Source: Colwellia sp. 12G3
GTDB taxonomy: Bacteria > Pseudomonadota > Gammaproteobacteria > Enterobacterales > Alteromonadaceae
Reading direction: 5' to 3'
Assembly: GCF_002836775.1 (NCBI RefSeq)
Contig: NZ_PJAQ01000065.1
Location: 186,001-250,000 of the forward strand
Length of the DNA stretch: 64,000 nucleotides
Below the pieces are notes generated by a model. It was not told where the DNA came from and did not search any database. It was given only the letters and a program-made list of their open reading frames with translations. Each line of letters starts with the position of its first letter. The first letter of the stretch is position 1. Of this stretch, positions 54,813 through 63,028 are shown piece by piece. A program made the translations under genes and the position numbers.

Positions 54813-56000
54813 GTGTCATCTTCTTTTACCAGTAAACTGCCCAACCTAGAAACCAGTATTTTCACTGAAATGTCGATAATGGCTAATCAGTATCAAGCCA
54901 TTAATTTATCTCAAGGTTTTCCTGAATTTGATACCCCAGCTTTTTTGAAAGATAAAATTAATCAGGCCATTAGTGACGGTAAGAACCAGTACTCACCATC
55001 AAATGGTTTACCTGATCTGTTAACCCAAATTGCCAACATGATACATAGGCAGTATCAAGTGGATTTAGCCGATGAGCAAAAGCTCGATGGACTAAATAAC
55101 ATCACTATTACCTCAGGCGCTACCGAAGCATTATGGGTCGCGATACAAACGCTGGTGCGTCAAGATGATGAAGTAATTGTTTTTGACCCTGCCTACGATT
55201 CTTATGAACCTGCCATTGAACTTGCTGGCGGAATTTGTCGCCATATCGCACTTGATGCGCCAAGTTATGCAATAAACTGGACCGTAGTAGAACAAAACAT
55301 CAATACAAAAACACGCGCCATTATTATCAACAGCCCACACAATCCAACAGGCTCAATATTGAGTCAGTCTGATTTGATTACGCTACAAGCGTTGGTTGAG
55401 AAATATAATTTATATGTCATCAGCGACGAAGTTTACGAACATATGACTTTTGATGGCTTACGCCATGAGAGTGTTTTGCGTTACCCAGACTTATTCAAAC
55501 GCGCCTTTGTTGTTTCTAGTTTTGGTAAAACCTTTCATTGTACTGGCTGGAAAATGGGTTATTGTGCCGCACCCGATACCCTTATGGCTGAATTTAGAAA
55601 AATTCATCAATACGTTACCTTTTGCTCATTTACGCCGGCACAAATAGCCATAGCGCAAATGTTAAAAGAACAACCAGCGCATATCACCGCGTTAGCAAAC
55701 TTCTATCAGCAAAAAAGAGACCTGCTCATTAACGCACTGAATGACTCTCGTTTTACGCTACTGCCTTCACAAGGCACTTATTTCTTATTACTCGATTATT
55801 CAGCAATATCAGTACTTAATGATCGAGACTTTTGTCAGTGGTTAACCAAGAAAATAGGCGTTGCCGCCATTCCACTCAGCCCATTTTACCCAGCAGAGCA
55901 ACGAGAGGCTTATCATCAAAATAATAAAGTTATCCGACTTTGCTTTGCTAAAAATGACGATACTTTACTTAAAGCCGCGGAAATATTATGTCAACTTTAA
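54813..56000 (+). CDS. ybdL: PLP aminotransferase (YbdL-type methionine/glutamine transaminase)
   Basis: This 395-residue fold-type I aminotransferase follows the YbdL family closely: 'INLSQGFPEFDTP' near residue 35, 'NQYSPSNGLPDLL', 'FDPAYDSYEPAIELAGG', 'NSPHNPTGSILS', PLP Lys in 'SSFGKTFHCTGWKMGY', and substrate Arg in 'VIRLCFAK'. It transfers the amino group, with methionine or glutamine as likely donor to 2-oxo acids. It overlaps the following omega-amidase gene by 13 bp, which supports glutamine as donor. Confidence 0.9.
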   Translation: MSSSFTSKLPNLETSIFTEMSIMANQYQAINLSQGFPEFDTPAFLKDKINQAISDGKNQYSPSNGLPDLLTQIANMIHRQYQVDLADEQKLDGLNNITITSGATEALWVAIQTLVRQDDEVIVFDPAYDSYEPAIELAGGICRHIALDAPSYAINWTVVEQNINTKTRAIIINSPHNPTGSILSQSDLITLQALVEKYNLYVISDEVYEHMTFDGLRHESVLRYPDLFKRAFVVSSFGKTFHCTGWKMGYCAAPDTLMAEFRKIHQYVTFCSFTPAQIAIAQMLKEQPAHITALANFYQQKRDLLINALNDSRFTLLPSQGTYFLLLDYSAISVLNDRDFCQWLTKKIGVAAIPLSPFYPAEQREAYHQNNKVIRLCFAKNDDTLLKAAEILCQL

Positions 56001-56782
56001 CCATAGCCGCAGTGCAATATGATATTCATTGGTTAGACCAACAAGCCAATTTCAATCACTTAGAACAGCTCATCGAAAATCACTTTACTAACAATGTGGC
56101 GGTCGACTTATTATTGCTACCCGAAACATTTTCGACTGGCTTTTGTATTAACAGCAGTGAAGTACAAGAGCCCGAAGATGGCGGCCTTGCCTTAGCCTGG
56201 TTAAAGAAAATAGCACAACAATATAACTGCGTCGTTGCGGGTAGTGTTTTAGTAAGTCAAAACGATAAAAAGGTGAATCGATTTTATTGGGTATGCGCTG
56301 ATGGCTCCGTTGAACAGTACGACAAACGTCATTTATTTCGTTTGGGTAAAGAGCAAGACCATGTTGAACAAGGCCAAAACAGAAAAATAATTACGATTAA
56401 CGGCATCAAGATACTGCCATTAGTTTGTTATGATTTACGCTTTCCTGTTTGGTCTAGAAATCGCCAAGATTATGATCTTATGGTCAATGTCGCTAATTGG
56501 CCTGCTGCCCGACGTAATGTCTGGGATACCTTATTAAAAGCACGGGCAATGGAGAATCAAAGCTTTGTTGTGGGCGTTAATCGTATCGGAGATGATGGCA
56601 GAAATACCCCTCACTCTGGTGGCACTACAATCATTGATTTTACCGGTGAAACCATTGTTTCTGCCGCTGATAACCAACAACAGATCATTACCACTCAACT
56701 CGATTTTAGTAAGCTTGAACAATTCAAAAATGACTTCCCTGCCTTTTTAGATGCGGATGAATTTACCTTAGAAAATCAGTAA
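55988..56782 (+). CDS. yafV: Omega-amidase (YafV/Nit2-type nitrilase superfamily)
   Basis: This 264-residue carbon-nitrogen hydrolase has the catalytic triad Glu46 ('LPETFS'), Lys113 ('YDKRHLF') and Cys147 ('LVCYDLRFPVW'), with 'ENQSFVVGVNRIGDDG' later. It hydrolyses 2-oxoglutaramate (or 2-oxosuccinamate) to 2-oxoglutarate and ammonia. Together with the overlapping YbdL gene it forms the glutamine-transaminase/omega-amidase pathway, which recycles 2-oxo acids such as the methionine-salvage product. Confidence 0.92.
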   Translation: MSTLTIAAVQYDIHWLDQQANFNHLEQLIENHFTNNVAVDLLLLPETFSTGFCINSSEVQEPEDGGLALAWLKKIAQQYNCVVAGSVLVSQNDKKVNRFYWVCADGSVEQYDKRHLFRLGKEQDHVEQGQNRKIITINGIKILPLVCYDLRFPVWSRNRQDYDLMVNVANWPAARRNVWDTLLKARAMENQSFVVGVNRIGDDGRNTPHSGGTTIIDFTGETIVSAADNQQQIITTQLDFSKLEQFKNDFPAFLDADEFTLENQ

Positions 56783-56785
56783 AGT

Positions 56786-56842
56786 TAAACAAAATTAACA
56801 CTGCATTTTGTTTAGCTTTATTGTTTAGCTTTATTGTTTAGA
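56786..56842. terminator. AT-rich hairpin and 13-bp tandem repeat between convergent genes
   Basis: Arms TAAACAAAAT (56786-56795) and ATTTTGTTTA (56805-56814) form a hairpin, overlapped by the tandem unit TTGTTTAGCTTTA, two copies plus a part, from 56808 to 56842. The stop codon of the peptidase gene lies in the repeat. Confidence 0.55.
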
Positions 56843-58159
56843 TAAGCGATAAATCAAAATTGCCGTTTTTTCGATATTTTTATTTAATGTGGTTAAATCG
56901 GCAATTTCATTTTTAGTATGTGCCCCAGAGCCCATTAAACCAAGGCCATCCAGTGACATATCAACATGTTCTGCCGCAAATGAAATATCGGCTGCGCCTG
57001 CTTTTCGTGGGTTGGCAGGCTTTACCGCGTTATAGCCTAAGTCTTGACTAACTTGGCTATATAACGCCAATAAGCCTAAGTTACCTTGGGTGAGTGCCAT
57101 CGGTGGATAACCCTCTTCAAATATCAGTTCAGCTTGCGTATGGTTTAAATTATTTTTAACTATATTTTGCATGATTTGTTTAGCACTTTTTAACTGCTTA
57201 GCTGAAAGTGCTCTTAAATCACCTGTCACTTTCGCTTTTTGCGCAATAACATTACTTTTACCAAATGCAGAACCAGATGATTTAGCGACATCAAAATCTA
57301 TACTAGTACCACCTATGATCATGCCGGGGTTAAAAGTCAGGTTTTCTTCATGCTCTAATTGGGACCTAAACGTTTCTAAAATACGCGCTGTTTCATAAAT
57401 TGCACCATAGCCTATTTCGTCATTAAATATTTGAGACGAGTGTGCTGGTTTTCCTTCAACGTTTAAAGTCCAACCGGTATAACCTCTACGTGCAGCCATC
57501 CCTGTATTTATATTGTTATCACCATTTTCATAACCTAGGGCAATATCAGCCCAGATAGCGCCATCAACAATGGCTTTTTTTGATAACGATAAAGGACGGC
57601 CACTGCTTTCTTCATCACCGGTTAACAGTACTTTGATACTGATATTATCAAGTAAATTAAGTTTTTTTAATGCCCGCATAGCAGAAATTATAATGGCATT
57701 ACCGCCTTTCATATCAGCAATACCTGGGCCTGAAGCTTGTGTTTCATTAAGCATTGTAAACGTTTGGAAATCATCCTTTTTGGAAAATACAGTATCTAGA
57801 TGACCAATCATTAAAATTTTAAGCGCGTTTGGATTACTACTTTGGTGAGTTGCTAAAATATGGCCTGCCCGATTAAAAGCACTACCGTCGAGCCATTGCA
57901 CTTCAAAGCCGATTGCTGAAAGCTGTTGTTTGGCCAATAAACCAACCTGTGTTACGCCTTCAAGATTCATTGAACCACTATTTATATTTACCGCTTGCTC
58001 AATGTCTTTAAGTGCTTGTGGCAATAGTAATTCTACTTGTTTAACTATGTTTTGTTCATTGATATCTAAAGGTGTTTTTGCATAGGCACTATTTACTATA
58101 GAAGACGTTAATGAAGCGGCTAAAAAAACTAATAGGGATGTGTTGATTAATTTAAACAT
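56831..58159 (-). CDS. M20 glutamate carboxypeptidase-like metallopeptidase
   Basis: A 442-residue exported zinc peptidase. Start at ATG 58159 gives a clean signal peptide (ending AYA); the frame opens earlier at 58207. M20 motifs: His in 'MIGHLDTVF', Asp in 'GPGIADMKGGNAI', Glu pair in 'LTGDEESSGRP', Asp in 'GYENGDNN', and the last His in 'GLMGSGAHTKNEI'. The dimerisation domain (about 210-330) includes 'HSSQIFNDEIGYGAIYE'. It resembles Pseudomonas carboxypeptidase G2, which releases C-terminal glutamate; the true substrate is not evident. Confidence 0.9.
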   Translation of the reverse strand: MFKLINTSLLVFLAASLTSSIVNSAYAKTPLDINEQNIVKQVELLLPQALKDIEQAVNINSGSMNLEGVTQVGLLAKQQLSAIGFEVQWLDGSAFNRAGHILATHQSSNPNALKILMIGHLDTVFSKKDDFQTFTMLNETQASGPGIADMKGGNAIIISAMRALKKLNLLDNISIKVLLTGDEESSGRPLSLSKKAIVDGAIWADIALGYENGDNNINTGMAARRGYTGWTLNVEGKPAHSSQIFNDEIGYGAIYETARILETFRSQLEHEENLTFNPGMIIGGTSIDFDVAKSSGSAFGKSNVIAQKAKVTGDLRALSAKQLKSAKQIMQNIVKNNLNHTQAELIFEEGYPPMALTQGNLGLLALYSQVSQDLGYNAVKPANPRKAGAADISFAAEHVDMSLDGLGLMGSGAHTKNEIADLTTLNKNIEKTAILIYRLSKQ

Positions 58160-58540
58160 CGTTATCTGACATAGACTTAAAGGGCATTTAATATCTATTA
58201 AAAGCAATTTTATTGCAAATAAATAAATTTACCTACTATCAATTTATTTAGGTAATAAATTGATAGTATTGAAATTTAACATGCTTGTATCACGTTGCAA
58301 TGGCGACTACATTTTCCTGTAATAGCTAACGATAAACTCAATAGTATCGCGTTTAGAATTTAATATGCCAGCCAAAATGATTAATCATTGATGAGAACAC
58401 AGGTTTGCTTGCTTATTGTGCGCAGAATAATGGCATTGCTATTAAAACTAGCAAAGAAGATGCTCCGTTATTCGCTATACGCCACATCCTTGTAACGTAT
58501 CAGTAGTCGTTATCAATTAACGTTCAAATGGCCGTGCGGA
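58160..58540. other. Intergenic region, nothing identified
   Basis: A 381-bp spacer without a gene-like ORF, strong hairpin or recognised repeat. The promoter of the M20 gene should lie at its left end. Confidence 0.4.
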
Positions 58541-59158
58541 TTACTCACTTTCTTTTTCACTAAAAGAATCCACAAAAGACTGTATGCCTTCTTGAATTAA
58601 CGTATAAGTTTTATCAATATTACTTTCAATATCTCCCGCTAGTACTTTTAAACCGCCAAGTATATCTTTAGCTTCACCAAAACCTTGATCAATGCCACCA
58701 CTAATAATATCAACAAAAGCCGTTAACGATTCCTCTTCACTCATCTCTGGATGCTGTTCTCGATAAGAACCCAAAAACTGGGTGCTAAAAGAAACAATAC
58801 GTTCTGCCGTTGCTTCTGGACTGAAATCAACGCCAGACTCATAAGCATCTTCCACGTTACTATCAACTCCGCTTGCTTTAAGGGCTTCATTTATGCCCTG
58901 CAAAGCAGTTTTTAACATCAGTGACAGTGGTTTATCGCCAATTGTGTTGCTGAATTTCAATGACGATTCGATAATGGCTGCATTAAGTTGTTTTTTCTGG
59001 GTTACATGAATAGGCTCTTTTACTTCCCCTATTTTTTTCTCATGCGCAAGCTCAGATACTTGCTGCCCCATAGGGCCGTTCTCTTTTTTATCCGGTGCTT
59101 TTGCTAGAGATCGAACATCTTGGCTAAATGTCGTATTCGGGTTAATTGGTGAACTCAT
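58541..59158 (-). CDS. DUF5610 family protein
   Basis: This 205-residue acidic, helical protein has no signal peptide. A flexible N-terminal region (1-50) precedes the DUF5610-like domain: 'LNAAIIESSLKFSNTIGDKPLSLMLKTALQGINEAL', 'FSPEATAERIVSFSTQFLGSY' and 'DIISGGIDQGFGEAKDILGGLKVLAGDIESNIDKTYTLIQEGI'. The function of the family is unknown. It is monocistronic. Confidence 0.8.
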   Translation of the reverse strand: MSSPINPNTTFSQDVRSLAKAPDKKENGPMGQQVSELAHEKKIGEVKEPIHVTQKKQLNAAIIESSLKFSNTIGDKPLSLMLKTALQGINEALKASGVDSNVEDAYESGVDFSPEATAERIVSFSTQFLGSYREQHPEMSEEESLTAFVDIISGGIDQGFGEAKDILGGLKVLAGDIESNIDKTYTLIQEGIQSFVDSFSEKESE

Positions 59159-59204
59159 AATATTTACCTTAATTTATCAAAGCCGATATCCGTAACCATC
59201 CAAT

Positions 59205-59366
59205 ATACAGGTTTCAGAGTGCTCAAGCGCTTCTGCGATGGGGTTAAAATGTCTTTATACTGCGTTAAATAATGAAACCATAGAATAACTATACTTAAAT
59301 TATTTCTCTTGCCTAAAGGCATTTAAACTCCCACTGAAATCCTGCACTTTGATTGGTAACGGGTAT
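59205..59366 (+). repeat. Interspersed repeat (inverted relative to 52372-52525)
   Basis: It begins ATACAGGTTTCAGAG and ends GGTAACGGGTAT. It lies 46 bp upstream of the DUF5610 gene and is the reverse complement of 52372-52525 with some differences, including extra bases TGCTCAA near the start. Confidence 0.8.
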
Positions 59367-59584
59367 ATATAAAAAGTATCGGCAAATTTAAGTATAACTT
59401 AAGAATTTAGCTGTATGTATTTTAGCCACAACTTTCCCAACTAAAGTAAACTATCAACGACATTGCTTAGCGGTCAGTTTTTTTAACCACGCAGCGCTTA
59501 GGTATACCAAAGCAAATGGAAATAGCAATCTTATTAAAATGCCCCTGACTCAACTCATTAGCAGACTTTAAAAAGAGTCAATTA

Positions 59585-60367
59585 TTAACTTTTATTCTGC
59601 GGCTGGTTATTCATCAAAGGGGCATTAGGCAAATTCTCAGTGTATTTCGCTGCTTTTTCTAATGCTTCTAAATCTTTAATAATCAGTTGATTACGTTTTT
59701 TATCGATAGTGCCCTCTTTTTTCCAGTGCTGTAATTGCTTATTGATCACTTGTCTTACTGACCCCGTCATCCGCGCCAACGTTTCATCGCTTAAACCATT
59801 CACTAAATGATGCTCATGCTCTTTTTCTTTACGGCCGGTATAGAATTTAATTTTATTAATATGCTGTAAAATGATGCGGCTTAAACGTGTCGTTACATCG
59901 TTCAGAATTAAGCTACTTGCCTGTTGCTCTTTTTCGCGCATTTTTTTTGCTAAATAAGGCATAAATTGTTGGTTAAATGTAGGATAGGTCCACAACCAAT
60001 GCCGCATAGTTGACAGTCTGACTGACAGTAATTTTACCGATGTTAGCGGTGAAATAATAACGTCATGCGGTTGCTCATCAAATAACACCATTAAATCAAA
60101 ACAATCTCCGGCATACAGCATATCTAACGTTGCTTCTCTACCGGTATCGGGGTTACTTTGTTTTATTTCTAATTGTCCGTCAATAATCACAAAAAAACGT
60201 TGCATTAAAATATCTGAATTAATGTAATCACCTTTAAGCCATTCATTAATCTGAAATTCTTGCTGAAAATCTTCAATTAATTCTTCCGGTAAATCAGCAA
60301 AAAGATTAGCTTGTTTGACTAAAACAGGGCTGGCTTTTTGCGGTAAGTGGATAACATCTTCAGGCAT
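59585..60367 (-). CDS. Crp/Fnr family transcriptional regulator
   Basis: This 260-residue protein has an N-terminal cyclic-nucleotide-type beta-roll (about 20-135, 'GDYINSDILMQRFFVIIDGQLEIKQ'), a long dimer helix (140-165) and a C-terminal winged HTH whose recognition part is 'LSDETLARMTGSVRQVINKQLQHWKKEGTID'. No Cys cluster for Fe-S as in FNR. The cNMP pocket lacks the clear RxS-type signature of CRP, so the signal is unknown. The C-terminal tail is about 30 residues longer than usual. It is divergent from dnaK; a palindrome with CRP geometry lies between them. Confidence 0.88.
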   Translation of the reverse strand: MPEDVIHLPQKASPVLVKQANLFADLPEELIEDFQQEFQINEWLKGDYINSDILMQRFFVIIDGQLEIKQSNPDTGREATLDMLYAGDCFDLMVLFDEQPHDVIISPLTSVKLLSVRLSTMRHWLWTYPTFNQQFMPYLAKKMREKEQQASSLILNDVTTRLSRIILQHINKIKFYTGRKEKEHEHHLVNGLSDETLARMTGSVRQVINKQLQHWKKEGTIDKKRNQLIIKDLEALEKAAKYTENLPNAPLMNNQPQNKS

Positions 60368-60540
60368 AAATAAAATAATGTATTAGTAACGGAAACGAGT
60401 ATTTTTATTCTACCTCGTTGAGTCTATATAGCAAAACCTTATATTTATTAGTCACTTTCATCTTAATAAAATCCAAGTTATGTCTTGATTTATAAAACAA
60501 AAACGACAGCCGATAATACAAAATAAACAAATCATCAATA

Positions 60541-60558
60541 CTGTCATATTTATGACAG
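60541..60558. promoter_or_regulatory. Candidate Crp/Fnr operator between crp-like gene and dnaK
   Basis: CTGTCATATTTATGACAG is palindromic apart from its 4-bp centre and has the TGTCA-N6-TGACA layout (CRP: TGTGA-N6-TCACA). It is 174 bp from the regulator start and 200 bp from dnaK. Binding is inferred. Confidence 0.55.
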
Positions 60559-60757
60559 AAGCATTTTATTACCTTGCGTATCATAGCTCCATTAACCGAA
60601 CAGCCAAGGTTAAACCAGTCAAGTTAGTTGGTTTATCTAAGGTGGTTTAGGTGGTCAAACTGCTTACTTGGACATTGTCGTAAGCGTAAGACTTTTTATT
60701 AAATTTTTTTATGAGATTCTTTCATTAGATTCTTTCATTAGATAATAGGTGATTATT

Positions 60758-62665
60758 ATGAGTAAGATTATTGGTATTGATTTAGGTACAACAAATTCAT
60801 GTGTAGCGGTTATGGAAGCTGGCGTGGCAAAAATCATTGAAAATGCAGAAGGTAGCAGAACAACCCCATCAATTGTTGCTTATGCAAACAATGAAACATT
60901 AGCGGGTCAACCGGCAAAAAGACAGTCAGTGACAAATGCTACCAATACATTATTTGCGATTAAACGATTAATTGGTCGGAAATTTGAAGATAAAGAAGTG
61001 CAAAAAGACATTAAGTTAGCACCTTATAAAATAGTAAAGGCAGACAACGGTGATGCATGGGTTGAAGTGAATGGTAAAGCATTGTCGCCACAAGAAGTGT
61101 CAGCACAAGTCTTACGGAAATTGAAAAAAGATGCTGAAGCCTATTTAGGTGAAACAGTGACAGAGGCCGTTATAACCGTACCCGCATACTTTAACGACTC
61201 ACAGCGCCAAGCAACCAAAGACGCAGGTAAAATTGCTGGACTGAATGTTAAGCGCATTATTAATGAACCCACAGCCGCCGCATTGGCGTATGGCGTTGAT
61301 AAAAATAATAAAGAAGACCAAAAAGTCGTGGTTTACGATTTAGGTGGTGGTACCTTTGATATTTCTATCATTGAAATATCCAATGTCGACGGTGAAAAAC
61401 AATTTGAAGTGTTGGCCACCAATGGTGATACCTTCTTAGGTGGAGAAGATTTTGATTTACGCCTAATTAACTACCTAGCTGATGAATTCAAAAAAGAAAG
61501 CGGTATTGACATTCACCAAGACCCTTTAGCGTTACAGCGCCTTAAAGAAGCGGCTGAAAAAGCGAAAATAGAACTGTCATCTGCACTGCAAACCGACGTC
61601 AATTTACCGTACGTAACTGCTGATGCTAATGGCCCTAAACACTTAAATGTACAAGTTACCCGAGCGAAATTAGAATCATTAGTTGATGATTTAGTAAAAA
61701 GCACTATCGGACCTTGTGAACAAGCACTAAAAGATGCGGGTTTAAGTAAAGCTGATATTAACGAGGTTATTTTGGTCGGTGGTCAAACACGTATGCCAAA
61801 AGTGCAAGAAGCAGTTAAAACCTTCTTTGCTAAAGAACCACGTAAAGATGTAAACCCAGACGAAGCCGTTGCCATAGGTGCTGCCATTCAAGCGGGTGTG
61901 TTGTCGGGAGCTGTTAATGATGTGTTATTACTTGATGTCACGCCATTATCGCTCGGTATTGAAACCTTAGGGGGTGTTATGACCAAGCTTATTGAGAAAA
62001 ATACCACCATACCAACGCGCGCTTCTGAAACGTTCTCAACGGCTGAAGATAATCAAGCCGCTGTAACCGTGCATGTGTTGCAGGGTCAACGAGAAATGGC
62101 GACAGATAATAAATCGTTAGGCCAATTTAACTTAAGCGATATTAACCCTGGCCCACGCGGTTCCGTACAAGTTGAGGTAACCTTTGATATTGATGCTAAT
62201 GGTATTTTAAATGTCTCAGCGAAAGACAAAGCAACAGGCAAGGAGCAAAGCATTAAAATTACCGCCTCAAGTGGTTTAACGGAAGATGAAATTAACCGCA
62301 TGGTTGATGATGCAGAGCAGCACGCTAGTGAAGACAAACAAAAACGTGAATTAGTTGACCAACGTAATCAAGCAGATCAATTAATTCATACCGTGCAAAC
62401 ATCTATGGAGAGTTTATCTGAAGAGCAAAAATCGGAGCTTAAAACATTAATTGAGCAACTTAAAATGACCGTTAATGGCGATGATAAAGCCGCCATTTTG
62501 ATGCGAAAAAATAGCTTGCAAGAAGCTTACAGTAAAATGATGCAAGCTAGCCAATCACAACAACAACAACAACAAGCAGCACCGCATGAACATAACGCTG
62601 CCAACGATGGAGCTAATGAGGCAGATATAATTGATGCGGATTTTGAAGAAGTAAGCAACGGTTAA
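60758..62665 (+). CDS. dnaK: Hsp70 chaperone DnaK, stand-alone copy
   Basis: The protein has 635 residues from ATG 60758, which follows AGGTG at 60747 (GTG 60749 is an upstream alternative). The ATPase domain shows '[16 protein letters not shown]', '[20 protein letters not shown]', '[12 protein letters not shown]' and '[13 protein letters not shown]'; the linker is '[19 protein letters not shown]', then the substrate domain with '[20 protein letters not shown]', a lid, Gln-rich stretch and C-terminal '[10 protein letters not shown]'. It acts with J-proteins and GrpE. No dnaJ or grpE is adjacent, and the lid differs from canonical DnaK, so this is probably a second dnaK. Confidence 0.93.
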   Translation: MSKIIGIDLGTTNSCVAVMEAGVAKIIENAEGSRTTPSIVAYANNETLAGQPAKRQSVTNATNTLFAIKRLIGRKFEDKEVQKDIKLAPYKIVKADNGDAWVEVNGKALSPQEVSAQVLRKLKKDAEAYLGETVTEAVITVPAYFNDSQRQATKDAGKIAGLNVKRIINEPTAAALAYGVDKNNKEDQKVVVYDLGGGTFDISIIEISNVDGEKQFEVLATNGDTFLGGEDFDLRLINYLADEFKKESGIDIHQDPLALQRLKEAAEKAKIELSSALQTDVNLPYVTADANGPKHLNVQVTRAKLESLVDDLVKSTIGPCEQALKDAGLSKADINEVILVGGQTRMPKVQEAVKTFFAKEPRKDVNPDEAVAIGAAIQAGVLSGAVNDVLLLDVTPLSLGIETLGGVMTKLIEKNTTIPTRASETFSTAEDNQAAVTVHVLQGQREMATDNKSLGQFNLSDINPGPRGSVQVEVTFDIDANGILNVSAKDKATGKEQSIKITASSGLTEDEINRMVDDAEQHASEDKQKRELVDQRNQADQLIHTVQTSMESLSEEQKSELKTLIEQLKMTVNGDDKAAILMRKNSLQEAYSKMMQASQSQQQQQQAAPHEHNAANDGANEADIIDADFEEVSNG

Positions 62666-62744
62666 TCATTGATGATTAACGGATAGATAATATATTTTTA
62701 TATAACATTTTATTATCGATACTTTGCTTATAAAACCTAAAAAT

Positions 62745-62777
62745 AAAACCGCTAGCATTGATTGTTGGCGGTTTTTT
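62745..62777 (+). terminator. Rho-independent terminator of dnaK
   Basis: Arms AAAACCGC (62745-62752) and GCGGTTTT (62768-62775), then TT and an AT-rich tail. It lies 80 bp past the stop. Confidence 0.8.
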
Positions 62778-62784
62778 ATTGCTT

Positions 62785-62942
62785 ATACCCGTTCCATTGA
62801 GTTTGTGTTCAGTTATGCGACGGAAAAATAATTTAATGGTAGCCGCTTGATTGACCAATAGCGAGCTATTGGGATTGAGAGCAACGCCATTGTAGCGTAC
62901 TTTAACCAGCACAAGTGGCCAATAACTTAATGAGATTAGTAT
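62785..62942. repeat. Short interspersed element, second family, copy 2
   Basis: It starts ATACCCGTTCCATTGAG, contains CGCTTGATTGACCAATAG / CTATTGGGATTGAG as a hairpin and ends ATTAGTAT. It is a diverged copy of 54540-54698. The ORF across it is not a gene. Confidence 0.7.
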
Positions 62943-62993
62943 TAGTATTAGTAAAGCATTGATTAGATTAAACAGTCATGGTGATTCTGACTT

Positions 62994-63022
62994 AACCATA
63001 ACCATAACCATAACCATAACCA
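62994..63022. repeat. AACCAT hexamer tandem repeat
   Basis: Four full AACCAT units and a partial fifth, just before the stop of the next minus-strand gene. Confidence 0.9.
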
Positions 63023-63028
63023 GCCGTT

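Noticed and set aside
60613-60637. TAAACCA / TGGTTTA inverted repeat upstream of dnaK
   Set aside because: Short arms and wide AT-rich spacing; the TGTCA-N6-TGACA site is a much better candidate.
62676-62912. 78-codon minus-strand ORF
   Set aside because: Runs across the dnaK terminator and a short interspersed element.
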